In this document: piece by piece, positions 37,419-45,595 of the stretch
Layout: the number at the start of each line of letters is the position of its first letter
Numbering within the stretch: the stretch's first letter is position 1
DNA from: Mycobacterium sp. 3519A
GTDB lineage: Bacteria > Actinomycetota > Actinomycetes > Mycobacteriales > Mycobacteriaceae
Reading direction: 5' to 3'
Assembly (NCBI RefSeq): GCF_900240945.1
Contig: NZ_OESG01000014.1
Coordinates: 1,050,923-1,114,922, forward strand
DNA length: 64,000 nt
Notes under the pieces: generated by a model
Database searches by the model: none
Seen by the model: only the letters and a program-made list of their open reading frames with translations
Told to the model about the DNA's origin: nothing
Made by a program: the position numbers and the translations under genes

Positions 37419-38137
37419 GCTGAGTCGTCACCGAAGCGCAGGTGTAGCTGAAAGCGCCGAGGATCCAACCAGCTCTCGACGTATTCGACGAAGCGCCCGT
37501 GCCGGTCTCGACTCAACTTGCGGGTATGCAAATACAACTCGCCCGCCGAACAACCGAACAGCTGTGCGTCGCCGTCCTCGATCGGTGCCACCTCGGCCCA
37601 CTCCTCGCCACGAGCGGGCACCAGCCCTTCGTCGAAGAGCATCTCGTACAGCGACGTGTCAAGGCCTCGCTGAGGTAGGGAGCGAAGAGTCCCGACCGCC
37701 GGTACCCGGCTTCTCTCGATCGAGACCACCGGCCCGTCGGTGAGGCGTCGGCACCGGTCGACTGCAACGAATTCGCTCGCCACCGGCAACCCATATCGGT
37801 GGATCAGGTCGGGTTCATCGACGACCTCCAGACGGAGGACCTCGACACTGCTGTCGATTCCCTGCGCTGCCAGCGCGCGAGTCCACCCGAGGCGATCGTC
37901 GAGTTCACGGCGATCGAACGTGACAAACGACCCCTTACCCGAATGCGTGGCTATCAGGTCACGCCGCGACAGCTCGCTCAGCGCTTGCCGGACCGTGTTG
38001 CGACTGACTTTGAAGCGTGCGGCGAGCGTGTGCTCTCCGGGCAAGAGGGCACCGTCGCGCAAACGCCCGTCGCGAATGTCTCGAGCCAGTTCATCGGCGA
38101 TGCGCTGGTGCTTCAAGGACGGTACCTGTCCAGACAT
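37415..38137 (-). CDS. GntR-family regulator (HutC/UTRA type)
   Basis: 240 residues. The winged helix reads LKHQRIADELARDIRDGRLR, LLPGEHTLAARFKVSRNTVR and QALSELSRRDLIATHSGKGS. The UTRA effector domain follows: VEVLRLEVVDEP, RCRRLTDGPVVSIERSRVPA, and EYVESWLDPRRFQLHLRF at the end. First gene of a four-gene unit; its stop overlaps the next start (ATGA). A pseudo-palindrome of HutC operator type covers its own start codon, suggesting autoregulation. It parallels E. coli YegW next to yegTUV. The frame extends beyond 38137 but the domain starts at this ATG. Confidence 0.9.
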   Translation of the reverse strand: MSGQVPSLKHQRIADELARDIRDGRLRDGALLPGEHTLAARFKVSRNTVRQALSELSRRDLIATHSGKGSFVTFDRRELDDRLGWTRALAAQGIDSSVEVLRLEVVDEPDLIHRYGLPVASEFVAVDRCRRLTDGPVVSIERSRVPAVGTLRSLPQRGLDTSLYEMLFDEGLVPARGEEWAEVAPIEDGDAQLFGCSAGELYLHTRKLSRDRHGRFVEYVESWLDPRRFQLHLRFGDDSA

Positions 38138-38150
38138 GTCCAGTACCTTA
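38121..38150 (-). promoter_or_regulatory. Leaderless promoter and GntR operator over the gntR start codon
   Basis: On the minus strand TAAGGT (38150-38145) is a -10-like hexamer; seven bases later comes the ATG (38137), so transcription could start at the start codon. The same stretch carries TGTCCAGACA (38127-38136), close to the HutC/DasR core GTC-NN-GAC, flanked by an outer repeat GGTAC/GTACC (38121-38125, 38143-38147). Confidence 0.5.
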
Positions 38151-38379
38151 CCAGCGGCGCCGTTCTGCTCGCTGACGCCGCAGACCGCGTGGCCTACGTC
38201 AGGACGGACGACCTCACGGCGGACAGTCTGCGGGCCACATCGCCGTGCACTCCGAGAGCCATCCGGCTGCCTCGATCTGGCGCCTGGTCGACGTGGAACA
38301 CGATGGTGCACATTCCCGTACACAGCCGAGCTGCTGGACGGATTCACGGCGATGGTCGCGGCAGTGCTCATGCCTCGAC

Positions 38380-38572
38380 GAAATGGCACGGCCATTGGCC
38401 TCCACCCGCTGCCCGTGACCCTGCTCGACGTGGCGGTCCACGCAGTTGTTAGGCGACATTGAGTGTGCCGTCTGCGAACCATCGGGCATACGGCGCATCC
38501 GACCAGACCAAAATCTGGTCGAGCGGCTGGTGCCAGCTGAGCCGGCGATCGTCGATGGCTCCTAACTCGTTG
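38380..38572 (-). pseudogene. Relic of an acetyl/propionyl-CoA synthetase N-terminus
   Basis: The minus strand reads LSWHQPLDQILVWSDAPYAR, WFADGTLNVA, then after one extra base NCVDRHVEQGHGQRVE. This matches acetyl-CoA synthetases (LSWxxPFxxVLDWSxAPFAKWF, GxLNVAYNCVDRHVEAGHGDRV). The codon for the Tyr in NVAYNC has become TAA through an inserted A. Beyond the HGQRVE segment the similarity fades, and no adenylation motifs follow before gntR. It lies directly downstream of the amidase operon, where a synthetase would activate the acid released from the amide. Confidence 0.78.
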
Positions 38573-39637
38573 TCAGAGAACAGGAATGACGACGACATTG
38601 GCCGCCGACATGCTCGCCGTCAACGTCATCGGTGTCGTGCCTGTCGGCCGCTCGCGCAGAAGACACTGCGCCGCTGGTGCGATCAGGTGATCGCGGATGG
38701 CCCGCCGCAGCGCGCGCGCCCCGTAGACCGGATCAAACCCGGCGTCGTGCAGAAAGTCCAGCACCGCGGGATCCACCTGCAGGTCTACCGATTCGCGGGC
38801 CAAGCGGCGCACGACCAGGTCGACCTCGCGTGCTGTCACACGCCGGGCTGTTGCGGGCTCGAACGACTCCATCACGACGACCTCGTCGATGCGGTTGAAG
38901 AACTCCGGATCAAAGAAGGCTTCAACGGCGCTGGTGAGAACGTCGCGGGCGCCCTCGGTGGTGGCCTGCTGACGGGTGAGCGACCACCATCTACGCCGCC
39001 GGTGGGCCTGGCGGCGTTGTGCGCGGGCGAGATCTTTGGAGCCGAGGTTGGAGGTGATGAAGATATGGCAGTTGCGAAACGAGATCTTCTCGCGACCGTT
39101 GGCTAGGCGCAGTTCACCGCAGTCGAGGACGTGCAGCAATGCCCGAATGACGGTCGCATCGGCTTTCTCGATCTCGTCGAACAGCACGACACCCGGCGTG
39201 AACGGATCGCCCTCGATCTTGTCCTTGTCGAATAACGTGAACGATTCTTTGCTGCCCGCATACCCGGGAGGGGCGCCTGAAAACGACGCGGCGTAGTGCT
39301 CCTGCGCCAGCGCCGCCATGTCGATCCGGCAGAGATCGTCCGGCCCGGAACGTAATTCAGCGGCGACCTGCCGGACGAGTTCGGTCTTGCCGACTCCGGT
39401 CGGCCCCACGAGGAGAATGCTCGCCAGGGGCCGACCGGGATCGGCCACACCGGCATGTGCAATCGACACCGCCCGGGCCACCGCGCGCAGCGCTGCCGGC
39501 TGACCCAGAATCCGGCTGCCGAGCCGATCAAGGAACGCATCGTGGTCGAAGGCCGTCGGCGAGGACGTGACGGCGCTGTTTCTGGCACGATCGAACGTCG
39601 CGTTTTGATCGTGGTACATGTCGGTGAGGTATGGCAT
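38573..39637 (-). CDS. amiB: AmiB-type AAA+ ATPase (Clp/HSP100 C-terminal-like)
   Basis: 354 residues, nine bases after amiE. RILGQPAALRAVARAVSIAH opens a single AAA+ module. Walker A is LLVGPTGVGKTELVRQVAAE, Walker B VVLFDEIEKADATVIRALLH, sensor 1 FITSNLG, arginine finger FFDPEFFNRIDEVV, and sensor 2 with VYGARALRRAIRDHLI. The pore loop is in GAPPGYAGSKESFTLF. In Pseudomonas aeruginosa the amidase operon amiEBCRS carries such a ClpA/B-like ATPase, AmiB, proposed to work with the amide porter AmiS; the same company here supports the name. It lacks the N-domain and ClpP loop of proteolytic Clps. Confidence 0.82.
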   Translation of the reverse strand: MPYLTDMYHDQNATFDRARNSAVTSSPTAFDHDAFLDRLGSRILGQPAALRAVARAVSIAHAGVADPGRPLASILLVGPTGVGKTELVRQVAAELRSGPDDLCRIDMAALAQEHYAASFSGAPPGYAGSKESFTLFDKDKIEGDPFTPGVVLFDEIEKADATVIRALLHVLDCGELRLANGREKISFRNCHIFITSNLGSKDLARAQRRQAHRRRRWWSLTRQQATTEGARDVLTSAVEAFFDPEFFNRIDEVVVMESFEPATARRVTAREVDLVVRRLARESVDLQVDPAVLDFLHDAGFDPVYGARALRRAIRDHLIAPAAQCLLRERPTGTTPMTLTASMSAANVVVIPVL

Positions 39638-39646
39638 CGGGTACCG

Positions 39647-40684
39647 CTACGCCTCAGCTGCCAGTTCAACGGGCAGGGTGCCGACACGGCAGTCGGCGAC
39701 GCCGACGGTGTCGCGGGTAATCGACTCCACGATTTCCTGCGCCTTCTGGGCGTCGGTCGCCCAGAGCTTGTAGAACTCGAACGGGCAGTCCGCCACGCCC
39801 TTGTCACCGTCGCCGGCGGCGTGAACGCCCGAGTATCCGCGGTGCAGAAGCTTGAAGAGATGGTTCTGGGACTGATCGTTGTGCCGGGCGTCTCGGATCG
39901 CAGAAAGCGACAGCTGGGCGAACTGGATCCCGTACTCCTCCTCGCCCGTCTCGCCCAGCGTGCGGCCGTCGAACCCGATGACGGCCGAGTGTCCGAAATA
40001 GGAGTACACGCCGTCGAATCCGGCAGCATTGGCTACCGCGACATAGCAGTTGTTGGCCCACGCCATCGCCTTGGCCATGAGAACTTGTTGGTCCTTGGCC
40101 GGATACATATATCCCTGGCACCGCACGATCAGCTCCGCACCCTTCATGGCGCAGTCTCGCCAGATCTCGGGATAGTTTCCGTCATCGCAGATGATCAACG
40201 AGATCTTCATTCCCTTGGGGCCGCGCGAGACATAGGTGCTATCACCGGGATACCAGCCCTCAATCGGGCACCAGGGCAGAATCTTTCGGTACTTCTGCAC
40301 GATCTCCCCGGTGTCGTCGATCAGGACCAGCGTGTTGTACGGCGGCTTGTTGGGGTGGTCTTCGTGGCGTTCTCCAGTGATCGAGAAAACGCCCCAGGTT
40401 TTGGCCTTGCGGCAGGCCGCCGCGAAAATATCGGTCTCATCGCCCGGGATCGTCGCCGCGGTCGCATACATCTCGTCGGGGTCGTACATGATGCCCTGCG
40501 TCGAATACTCGGGAAAGACAACGAGATCCATGCCAGGCAAGCCGGTCTTCATCCCGACCACCATGTCCGCGATCTTACGAGCGTTGTCGAGAACCTCCTG
40601 CTTGGTGTGCAGCCGCGGCATCTTGTAGTTGACGACGGCTACGCCGACAGTGTCCGGGCTTGACGAGATGTCACCGTGACGCAT
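39647..40684 (-). CDS. amiE: Aliphatic amidase (acylamide amidohydrolase)
   Basis: 345 residues, the usual length. It hydrolyses short aliphatic amides such as acetamide and propionamide to acid plus ammonia. Nitrilase-fold catalytic residues are visible: Glu in [15 protein letters not shown], Lys in [20 protein letters not shown] and Cys in [16 protein letters not shown]. The N-terminus [20 protein letters not shown] is typical of AmiE. A strong AAGGAG site precedes the ATG. It lies between amiS and amiB in one leftward unit. The M. smegmatis acetamidase belongs to a different (formamidase-type) family, so this is the Pseudomonas-type enzyme. Confidence 0.95.
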   Translation of the reverse strand: MRHGDISSSPDTVGVAVVNYKMPRLHTKQEVLDNARKIADMVVGMKTGLPGMDLVVFPEYSTQGIMYDPDEMYATAATIPGDETDIFAAACRKAKTWGVFSITGERHEDHPNKPPYNTLVLIDDTGEIVQKYRKILPWCPIEGWYPGDSTYVSRGPKGMKISLIICDDGNYPEIWRDCAMKGAELIVRCQGYMYPAKDQQVLMAKAMAWANNCYVAVANAAGFDGVYSYFGHSAVIGFDGRTLGETGEEEYGIQFAQLSLSAIRDARHNDQSQNHLFKLLHRGYSGVHAAGDGDKGVADCPFEFYKLWATDAQKAQEIVESITRDTVGVADCRVGTLPVELAAEA

Positions 40685-40743
40685 GGAACTACTCCTTCAT
40701 GTGATGGTTGAAATATCTTGTGAAGCAACGATTGTCGAAGCGT

Positions 40744-41367
40744 TCAGTTGTAGACGGCCTGGACGGCGGCGTGGGAGCGCTCCCTGGTGGTTGGCAAGAA
40801 TCTTGCCGCGACAAGGAGCCCGCCCAGTGCGACTGCCCACGCCAGCGCGATAAGTCCCGATGTCCGGTAATTGCCTGTCAACGCGAGAAAGGCGGGCACC
40901 GCGCAGGTCGGCAGGCTCAGCAGTGTCACGGCCCAGCCGGTGAACGTGCTCAGCTGGGTGCGGCCGACGCCGAGGACCAGGAAGAACAGGAACCACAGCA
41001 CCGCCCACGCAAGCCAGATGACGCCGAACACCGGATCGCCGGAGACGGTGAACGACAGCGCCGAATAGACGACCGCAGCGGCCGATACGAACAGGCAGAA
41101 CCATCCGAGCCCTTCGGGTTCCAGACCCGCGAGGTTGACCACACCGACGTAGAGATAGGTGAATCCGAACAGGTACAGGCCCGAGGCGGCGAGAGTAGTC
41201 GCCGCGTCGCCATGCGCCTGGGCGAGCATGACAGTGGGCACGACGCACTGCAGCGCGCCGACGAACAAGTTGAGCACGGCTGCCGACCGGGCGGGCACCC
41301 GACCGAGCAACATCAGGCCGTTGACGAAGAGAACGGCCCCCACATAGAGCAATCCGACACTGTTCAT
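40744..41367 (-). CDS. amiS: AmiS/UreI-family amide channel
   Basis: 207 residues, six to seven hydrophobic segments. MNSVGLLYVGAVLFVNGLML is the conserved first helix of AmiS/UreI. The middle contains LYLFGFTYLYVGVVNLAGLE and SALSFTVSGDPVFGVIWLAW, and LWFLFFLVLGVGRTQLSTFT follows, all typical of this urea/amide channel family. It would let short-chain amides cross the cytoplasmic membrane. Position between amiC and amiE supports co-transcription, with 95- and 59-base spacers. The C-terminal tail is short and basic. Confidence 0.93.
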   Translation of the reverse strand: MNSVGLLYVGAVLFVNGLMLLGRVPARSAAVLNLFVGALQCVVPTVMLAQAHGDAATTLAASGLYLFGFTYLYVGVVNLAGLEPEGLGWFCLFVSAAAVVYSALSFTVSGDPVFGVIWLAWAVLWFLFFLVLGVGRTQLSTFTGWAVTLLSLPTCAVPAFLALTGNYRTSGLIALAWAVALGGLLVAARFLPTTRERSHAAVQAVYN

Positions 41368-41462
41368 ACGCCGCCCCGATCGCGTTCAGATGGAATATCT
41401 TCAAATGAAAATAAGTGACGGGCGGCACACTGTCAAGCACGCAGTTGCGTGCCACACACTGC

Positions 41463-42539
41463 CTAGCGGCGGTTCAGCGTGGTCAAGACATCGAAGTCGA
41501 AGCCGTCGGCGACGGCCAAATGGACGGGTTGTTCGGTGACATCCGCGCTGAATTGCACTGTGCCGCGCGGAGTCTCGTAAGCGACGCACTCCGAAGTGGC
41601 GATCTCGGTCAACCGGCCCGCCCGATGGATGAGCTGCGCCAGGAGTTGCGGTCCCTCGTAGCACGATTCGGCGATGCCGCTCAGCGGTGGCGCCGTGGGA
41701 CCGTGCAGGTGCAGGTAGCGTCCCAGCAGCTCCATCGAGCCGGCGCCGACCATGGACCGGAAGTACGACGCGGCCACGAATAGTCCGTGTGTGCCCTCAT
41801 CACCGCTGGCTAGCAGCATGCTTTCATCCATCAGCGGGCTGAACCTCACGAATGCTTCATCGGCGCCCACCTCGGCGCACACCCGATTGAACTCGATCGC
41901 GTCCTGGCCGACGAGCAACATCATTACTGCGTCGCACCCCGATTCCAGCGCGTCTTTCACCACCCCGGTCATATCGACGCATCCGAGATCGACGAAGCGA
42001 CGGCCCACGATCTGCAGATCCAGATCCTTGGCATAACGGCGGACCGCCGCCATCGACGAGCGCGGCCATATGTAGTCGTCTCCGACGATGAACCACCGCC
42101 GGACGCCGACGTTGTCGCGTAACCATCGCAGCGCGGGCCCGATCTGGCCGTCGGGTGTTTCGCCGCAACAATAAATGTCGCGACGCTTCTCGCCGCCTTC
42201 GTATAACGCCGGGTAGGCGTAAGGGATGCGGCCCGCGACGATTGGTGCCAGCGCGTTGCGAACCGACGAGATGTGCCAGCCGCTGACGGCGTCGATCCGC
42301 TCCTCGCTGACGAGCCGGTCGACGGTGTGTGCCACGAGTGCGGGATCCGCGCCCCCGTCGACGATCTCGACGTGCACCTCGCGGCCGAGTACGCCGCCCG
42401 CCGCGTTCAGGTCTGCAGCGGCGAGTCGGCTGACCGCTTCGCACGCCGGCCCGAACACCCCGCCGGGCCCCTGCAGCGGCACCACCATCGCCAGCCGCCA
42501 TGTCTCAGCGCGGCTGCGCGTCGATCCGGGACCCGTCAT
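41463..42539 (-). CDS. amiC: AmiC-like amide-binding sensor protein
   Basis: 358 residues of the type I periplasmic-binding-protein fold (branched-chain amino acid/urea/amide group): MVVPLQGPGGVFGPACEAVS, LNAAGGVLGREVHVEIVDGG, VSGWHISSVRNALAPIVAGR, IPYAYPALYEGGEKRRDIYC and FIVGDDYIWPRSSMAAVRRY. There is no signal peptide or lipobox, so it stays in the cytoplasm, as AmiC of Pseudomonas does when it senses amides and controls the antiterminator AmiR. No AmiR is present here; a MarR-family gene is divergent instead. First gene of the amiC-amiS-amiE-amiB unit. Confidence 0.87.
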   Translation of the reverse strand: MTGPGSTRSRAETWRLAMVVPLQGPGGVFGPACEAVSRLAAADLNAAGGVLGREVHVEIVDGGADPALVAHTVDRLVSEERIDAVSGWHISSVRNALAPIVAGRIPYAYPALYEGGEKRRDIYCCGETPDGQIGPALRWLRDNVGVRRWFIVGDDYIWPRSSMAAVRRYAKDLDLQIVGRRFVDLGCVDMTGVVKDALESGCDAVMMLLVGQDAIEFNRVCAEVGADEAFVRFSPLMDESMLLASGDEGTHGLFVAASYFRSMVGAGSMELLGRYLHLHGPTAPPLSGIAESCYEGPQLLAQLIHRAGRLTEIATSECVAYETPRGTVQFSADVTEQPVHLAVADGFDFDVLTTLNRR

Positions 42540-42573
42540 GGTTCGTCCTCACCTGCGCCGTCGACGAATCGGC

Positions 42574-42609
42574 TGGTACCATTTTCACCTGGAAGTATTG
42601 CGCGTACCA
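42574..42609. promoter_or_regulatory. Inverted repeat in the amiC/marR divergent promoter region
   Basis: TGGTAC (42574-42579) and GTACCA (42604-42609) flank a 24-base AT-richer stretch (ATTTTCACCTGGAAGTATTG) in the 103-base divergent spacer. A possible site for the adjacent MarR regulator; weak because the arms are short. Confidence 0.35.
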
Positions 42610-42642
42610 AGCGCTGCGGGCAAGGGCGAAGGAGAGGTCGAC

Positions 42643-43038
42643 ATGTCGTCTGCGCTGCCTGACGGGCTGACAGCGACATCGGTCGCCACGTCGGTGCTGC
42701 GCGCGGCACGCAAGCTGACCCTCGGGTTGGAAGCCGCACTGGCTAGCGAGAAGCTTGGCGTGGACCATTGGCTGGCCCTCGACGCTCTCGCCGCCTCGGA
42801 CGGTCTGACAATGGCAGAGTTGCAATCGCTTACCCTCACGGCGGGCCCGACGCAGACGCGCGTGGTGGATAAGCTGGTCTCACAGTCACTGTCCTATCGC
42901 GAGGTCGATGCGGTGGACCGCCGTAAGGTGCGCGTCTACCTCAGCGAGCGCGGAATCACGTTGCACCGCAGGCTCGTCGATGTCGTCGGAGCCGTCGAGG
43001 CGCAGTGGCTGGCCAGCGAAGGGCTCCCGGCGAAGTAG
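42643..43038 (+). CDS. MarR-family regulator of the amide operon
   Basis: 131 residues; ATG with AAGGAGAGG upstream. The helices ATSVLRAARKLTLGLEAALA and LGVDHWLALDALAASDGLTM are followed by the winged helix: AELQSLTLTAGPTQTRVVDK LVSQSLSYREVDAVDRRKVR (two adjacent segments) and the wing VRVYLSERGITLHRRLVD, including the DRR motif of MarR proteins. Divergent from amiC. The M. smegmatis acetamidase locus is also controlled by regulators called AmiA, AmiC and AmiD; this gene may play the AmiA-like role, which is inference from position. Confidence 0.83.
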   Translation: MSSALPDGLTATSVATSVLRAARKLTLGLEAALASEKLGVDHWLALDALAASDGLTMAELQSLTLTAGPTQTRVVDKLVSQSLSYREVDAVDRRKVRVYLSERGITLHRRLVDVVGAVEAQWLASEGLPAK

Positions 43039-43060
43039 CCTGGGCCAGCGGCACATAACT

Positions 43061-43082
43061 CGCCTGCCGCGTCCGGCGGGCG
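43061..43082. terminator. GC-rich hairpin between convergent genes
   Basis: CGCCTGCCG (43061-43069), loop CGTC... and CGGCGGGCG (43074-43082), one T-G pair, between the MarR and methyltransferase stop codons. No T-run. Confidence 0.5.
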
Positions 43083-43085
43083 GTG

Positions 43086-44138
43086 TCAGATCGCCTGGGC
43101 CGTGATGACCATTTGCGGCTCACGGGTGGGCCGTATTGACGTCCTCTTCAGGCCGGCCTCTGCCAGTAGGAGATCAAACTCTTCGACACGGCGTTCCCGA
43201 CCAGTGAGCATCGCCATCATCGACATGTCGGATATCGCGATCTGGGGGTCTGGCCGCTCATCGTCCCAGACGAACTCGATGATTGCGACCCTGCCGTCCG
43301 GCAGCATCTCCTCACGACAGCGGGACAGGATCTGCACGCAGTGCTCATCCTCCCAGTCGTGCAATATGAACTTGAGCAGATACAGATCTGCCTTGACCGC
43401 GTCGGTGAGAAAGTCACCCGCCACGAATTCGGTTCGGTCAGGATAGCCGTGTTGGAGGGTGTCGGCTCGAGCATGCTCAAGAACCTCGGCTCTGTCCAAG
43501 ATCACACCCTGCAGACGCGGGTTGGCATCCTGCAGCAGTCGCAGCAGAGAACCGGACGCTCCGCCGACGTCTACTGCACGTTGGACGCCGTGAGTATCGA
43601 TGACGCCTGCGATGTTGTCGCTCCACAATGTCGTGGCACTGCTCATCGCGGAACTGAAAGCGGCGGCCTGCTGCGGGTTTTCACGCAGGTATGCAAAGAA
43701 GTCGGCGCCCAGCAGAGCGCCGGTCCGGTTGGCGCCGCTGCGAATGGTCGGACTTAGTCCCGTCCACGCAGACCACGCGCCAGGGTCGGTCATCGACATC
43801 GCCATGGGTCGCAACGAGCGAGGCGCATTCCGGGCCAGGGTGGCGATCAAAGGCGTCGATTCATACTTGCCACCCTTGGTGCGGGTCACCAGGCCCAAAG
43901 CCGTCCCTGCACGCAACAGACGCGCTGTCAGCGCAGGCGATGACTTCGCGCGCGCGGCGATTTCGTCGGAGGTCAGTCCGCCGGCATGCAGATGATCGGC
44001 GATGTCCAGATCTGCGAAGGCGCGCACTGTCTGACTCACCGCGTGACCGTGAATCATGAAGAACATCCGGGTATGCGCCGATAAATCTGTTGCGACCTCG
44101 CCATCTACACCGGTCACAGTCGGCGGTTGGGAACTCAT
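43086..44138 (-). CDS. SAM-dependent O-methyltransferase (plant/antibiotic OMT type)
   Basis: 350 residues from the ATG at 44138. An N-terminal dimerisation/winged-helix domain (HGHAVSQTVRAFADLDIADH, LTSDEIAARAKSSPALTARL, LRAGTALGLVTRTKGGKYES) precedes a Rossmann methyltransferase domain. The latter has motif I AVDVGGASGSLLRLLQDANP, ILDRAEVLEHA, FVAGDFLTDAVKADLYLLKF and the catalytic His in ILHDWEDEHCVQILSRC. Members methylate hydroxyls of phenolic or polyketide-like metabolites. No biosynthetic cluster is adjacent. An inverted repeat GGGCACG/CGTGCCC at 44205-44223 lies 67-85 bases upstream. Confidence 0.88.
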   Translation of the reverse strand: MSSQPPTVTGVDGEVATDLSAHTRMFFMIHGHAVSQTVRAFADLDIADHLHAGGLTSDEIAARAKSSPALTARLLRAGTALGLVTRTKGGKYESTPLIATLARNAPRSLRPMAMSMTDPGAWSAWTGLSPTIRSGANRTGALLGADFFAYLRENPQQAAAFSSAMSSATTLWSDNIAGVIDTHGVQRAVDVGGASGSLLRLLQDANPRLQGVILDRAEVLEHARADTLQHGYPDRTEFVAGDFLTDAVKADLYLLKFILHDWEDEHCVQILSRCREEMLPDGRVAIIEFVWDDERPDPQIAISDMSMMAMLTGRERRVEEFDLLLAEAGLKRTSIRPTREPQMVITAQAI

Positions 44139-44204
44139 CGGTAATCCTTCTGGCGGGCAACAACTTTGGACCGGTGTGGTGCGGTGCCATTGACAAAAAC
44201 GATC

Positions 44205-44223
44205 GGGCACGGCACACGTGCCC
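44205..44223. promoter_or_regulatory. Perfect 7-bp inverted repeat upstream of the methyltransferase
   Basis: GGGCACG (44205-44211), GCACA, CGTGCCC (44217-44223). Operator-like in size and position. The remaining part of 44139-44586 shows no gene. Confidence 0.4.
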
Positions 44224-44586
44224 ACTATCGGCGATACAACACCATGTGGTCGCATCTGCGCCATCACAACCCATGCGCATTTCAAATGACTGCCATCGGC
44301 TCGGCGCACCTTCCTGCCTGCCGTCGGGACGCACACTGCTGATTTCACCTGCGACAACTGCGCGGCAAAAGGATGAACGGACTGTCGGGTCGATTGATCG
44401 CGCACCCGGTCGTGCCTCGCGCATGGTGACACTGCAGTGGAAAGTTGTTCACGCCGAACGTTATCGCGCCGCCTGCAGGAAACGCAGTGAAGTAATGGTC
44501 GATCTGAGAGCCGCTTGCCGGAGCTGGGGTCATTCGCGGCGGCAGTTTCGTGACGCCGCCTCCGAGCAGTGCCGTGGTCGCGACAC

Positions 44587-45198
44587 CTAACCGTCAGCCT
44601 CGCTCATCTTTGGCTGCTGCGCCGACGACGGAACGTCGGGGCGTGTATAGCCGATCAGGCACAAACAGATCAGCGCCATCGCCAACGACGGCGACGCGAT
44701 GGCCAGCACGGCCGCCGTGACGAACACCGCGATGGTGATGAACGACCGCATCTTCAGCATCCTGCGCATCAGTTGGGGAACATTCTCGTTCGCGGGGCGA
44801 TCGACCACTTCCCAACACAGCGCGAGATAAGTGGCGTTGACGAAGACGAACAGCGCAGCGTAGAGCGCGACCGGCGCACCGGCCAGTCGCGTTTCGGCGA
44901 TCCACTCCGTCGTGAACGGAATCAGCGACACCGCGAACAGGTGCAGGAAATTCGACCACACCAGGCGCGGCGTCGCGTCGTCGGCGAATCCGAACAGATG
45001 GTGATGGTTGATCCACACGATGGCGATGAACAGGAAGCTCACCGCATAACTCAAGCCGGTCGGCCACAGCGGCAACAGGGCAGCGAAGCTGGCCTCTTCA
45101 GGCGGTTTGAGTTCGAGCACCAAAATGGTGATGAGCACAGCGAACACACCATCGGAAAACAGACTTACCCGTTCAAGCCGAGGCGAGCGCACGACCAT
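44587..45198 (-). CDS. TMEM175-family potassium channel-like protein
   Basis: 203 residues. The N-terminus RLERVSLFSDGVFAVLITIL carries the family motif RxxxFSDGVxA in the first helix. Five further hydrophobic segments follow: YAVSFLFIAIVWINHHHLFG with the HHH motif, LVWSNFLHLFAVSLIPFTTE, VALYAALFVFVNATYLALCW and two at the C-terminus. Prokaryotic TMEM175 proteins form tetrameric potassium-selective channels. ATG 45198 with GGAGG ten bases upstream is preferred; the frame extends to 45330 through a non-hydrophobic leader. Confidence 0.85.
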   Translation of the reverse strand: MVVRSPRLERVSLFSDGVFAVLITILVLELKPPEEASFAALLPLWPTGLSYAVSFLFIAIVWINHHHLFGFADDATPRLVWSNFLHLFAVSLIPFTTEWIAETRLAGAPVALYAALFVFVNATYLALCWEVVDRPANENVPQLMRRMLKMRSFITIAVFVTAAVLAIASPSLAMALICLCLIGYTRPDVPSSAQQPKMSEADG

Positions 45199-45595
45199 CT
45201 GAGCATGACCTCCGTCGTCGATGTCCTCGGCGAGCGATCCAAGTCCGCCGTGCGGTGAACCGCTCCGGCGCGCGTCACTGTGCACGACCGGGGTGCGCCT
45301 CAACGGGTCGGTATGGGCTAGACATCCCATTTTATTCCATCATGTCACGAGAGGCGACGGCATCTTCCAGCACGATCGAGGGCGGACATGAGCACTGAGG
45401 GTGCGCCGCCTGGTCACCGGCGGCGGACCACCATCAATGGCATCGATGCTTCTCATTCGCCGCGGTTATCGCACGGGGACGTTCACAGCGCCGCTGATTC
45501 ACGGTCGCGTCGTCGACGTCACTAATTGTTCAGGCGAAGATTATCATTAGCGCGTACAGTTGGTGGTCAGCATGTAGCGCGGACGCTGGAGGGCA
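45199..45595. other. Divergent intergenic region, nothing recognised
   Basis: About 400 bases between the channel gene and the CGNR gene; expected to contain two promoters. No relic or repeat identified. Confidence 0.4.

Noticed and set aside
39455..40663. 402-codon rightward frame opposite amiE
   Set aside because: Antisense to a fully motif-supported amidase.
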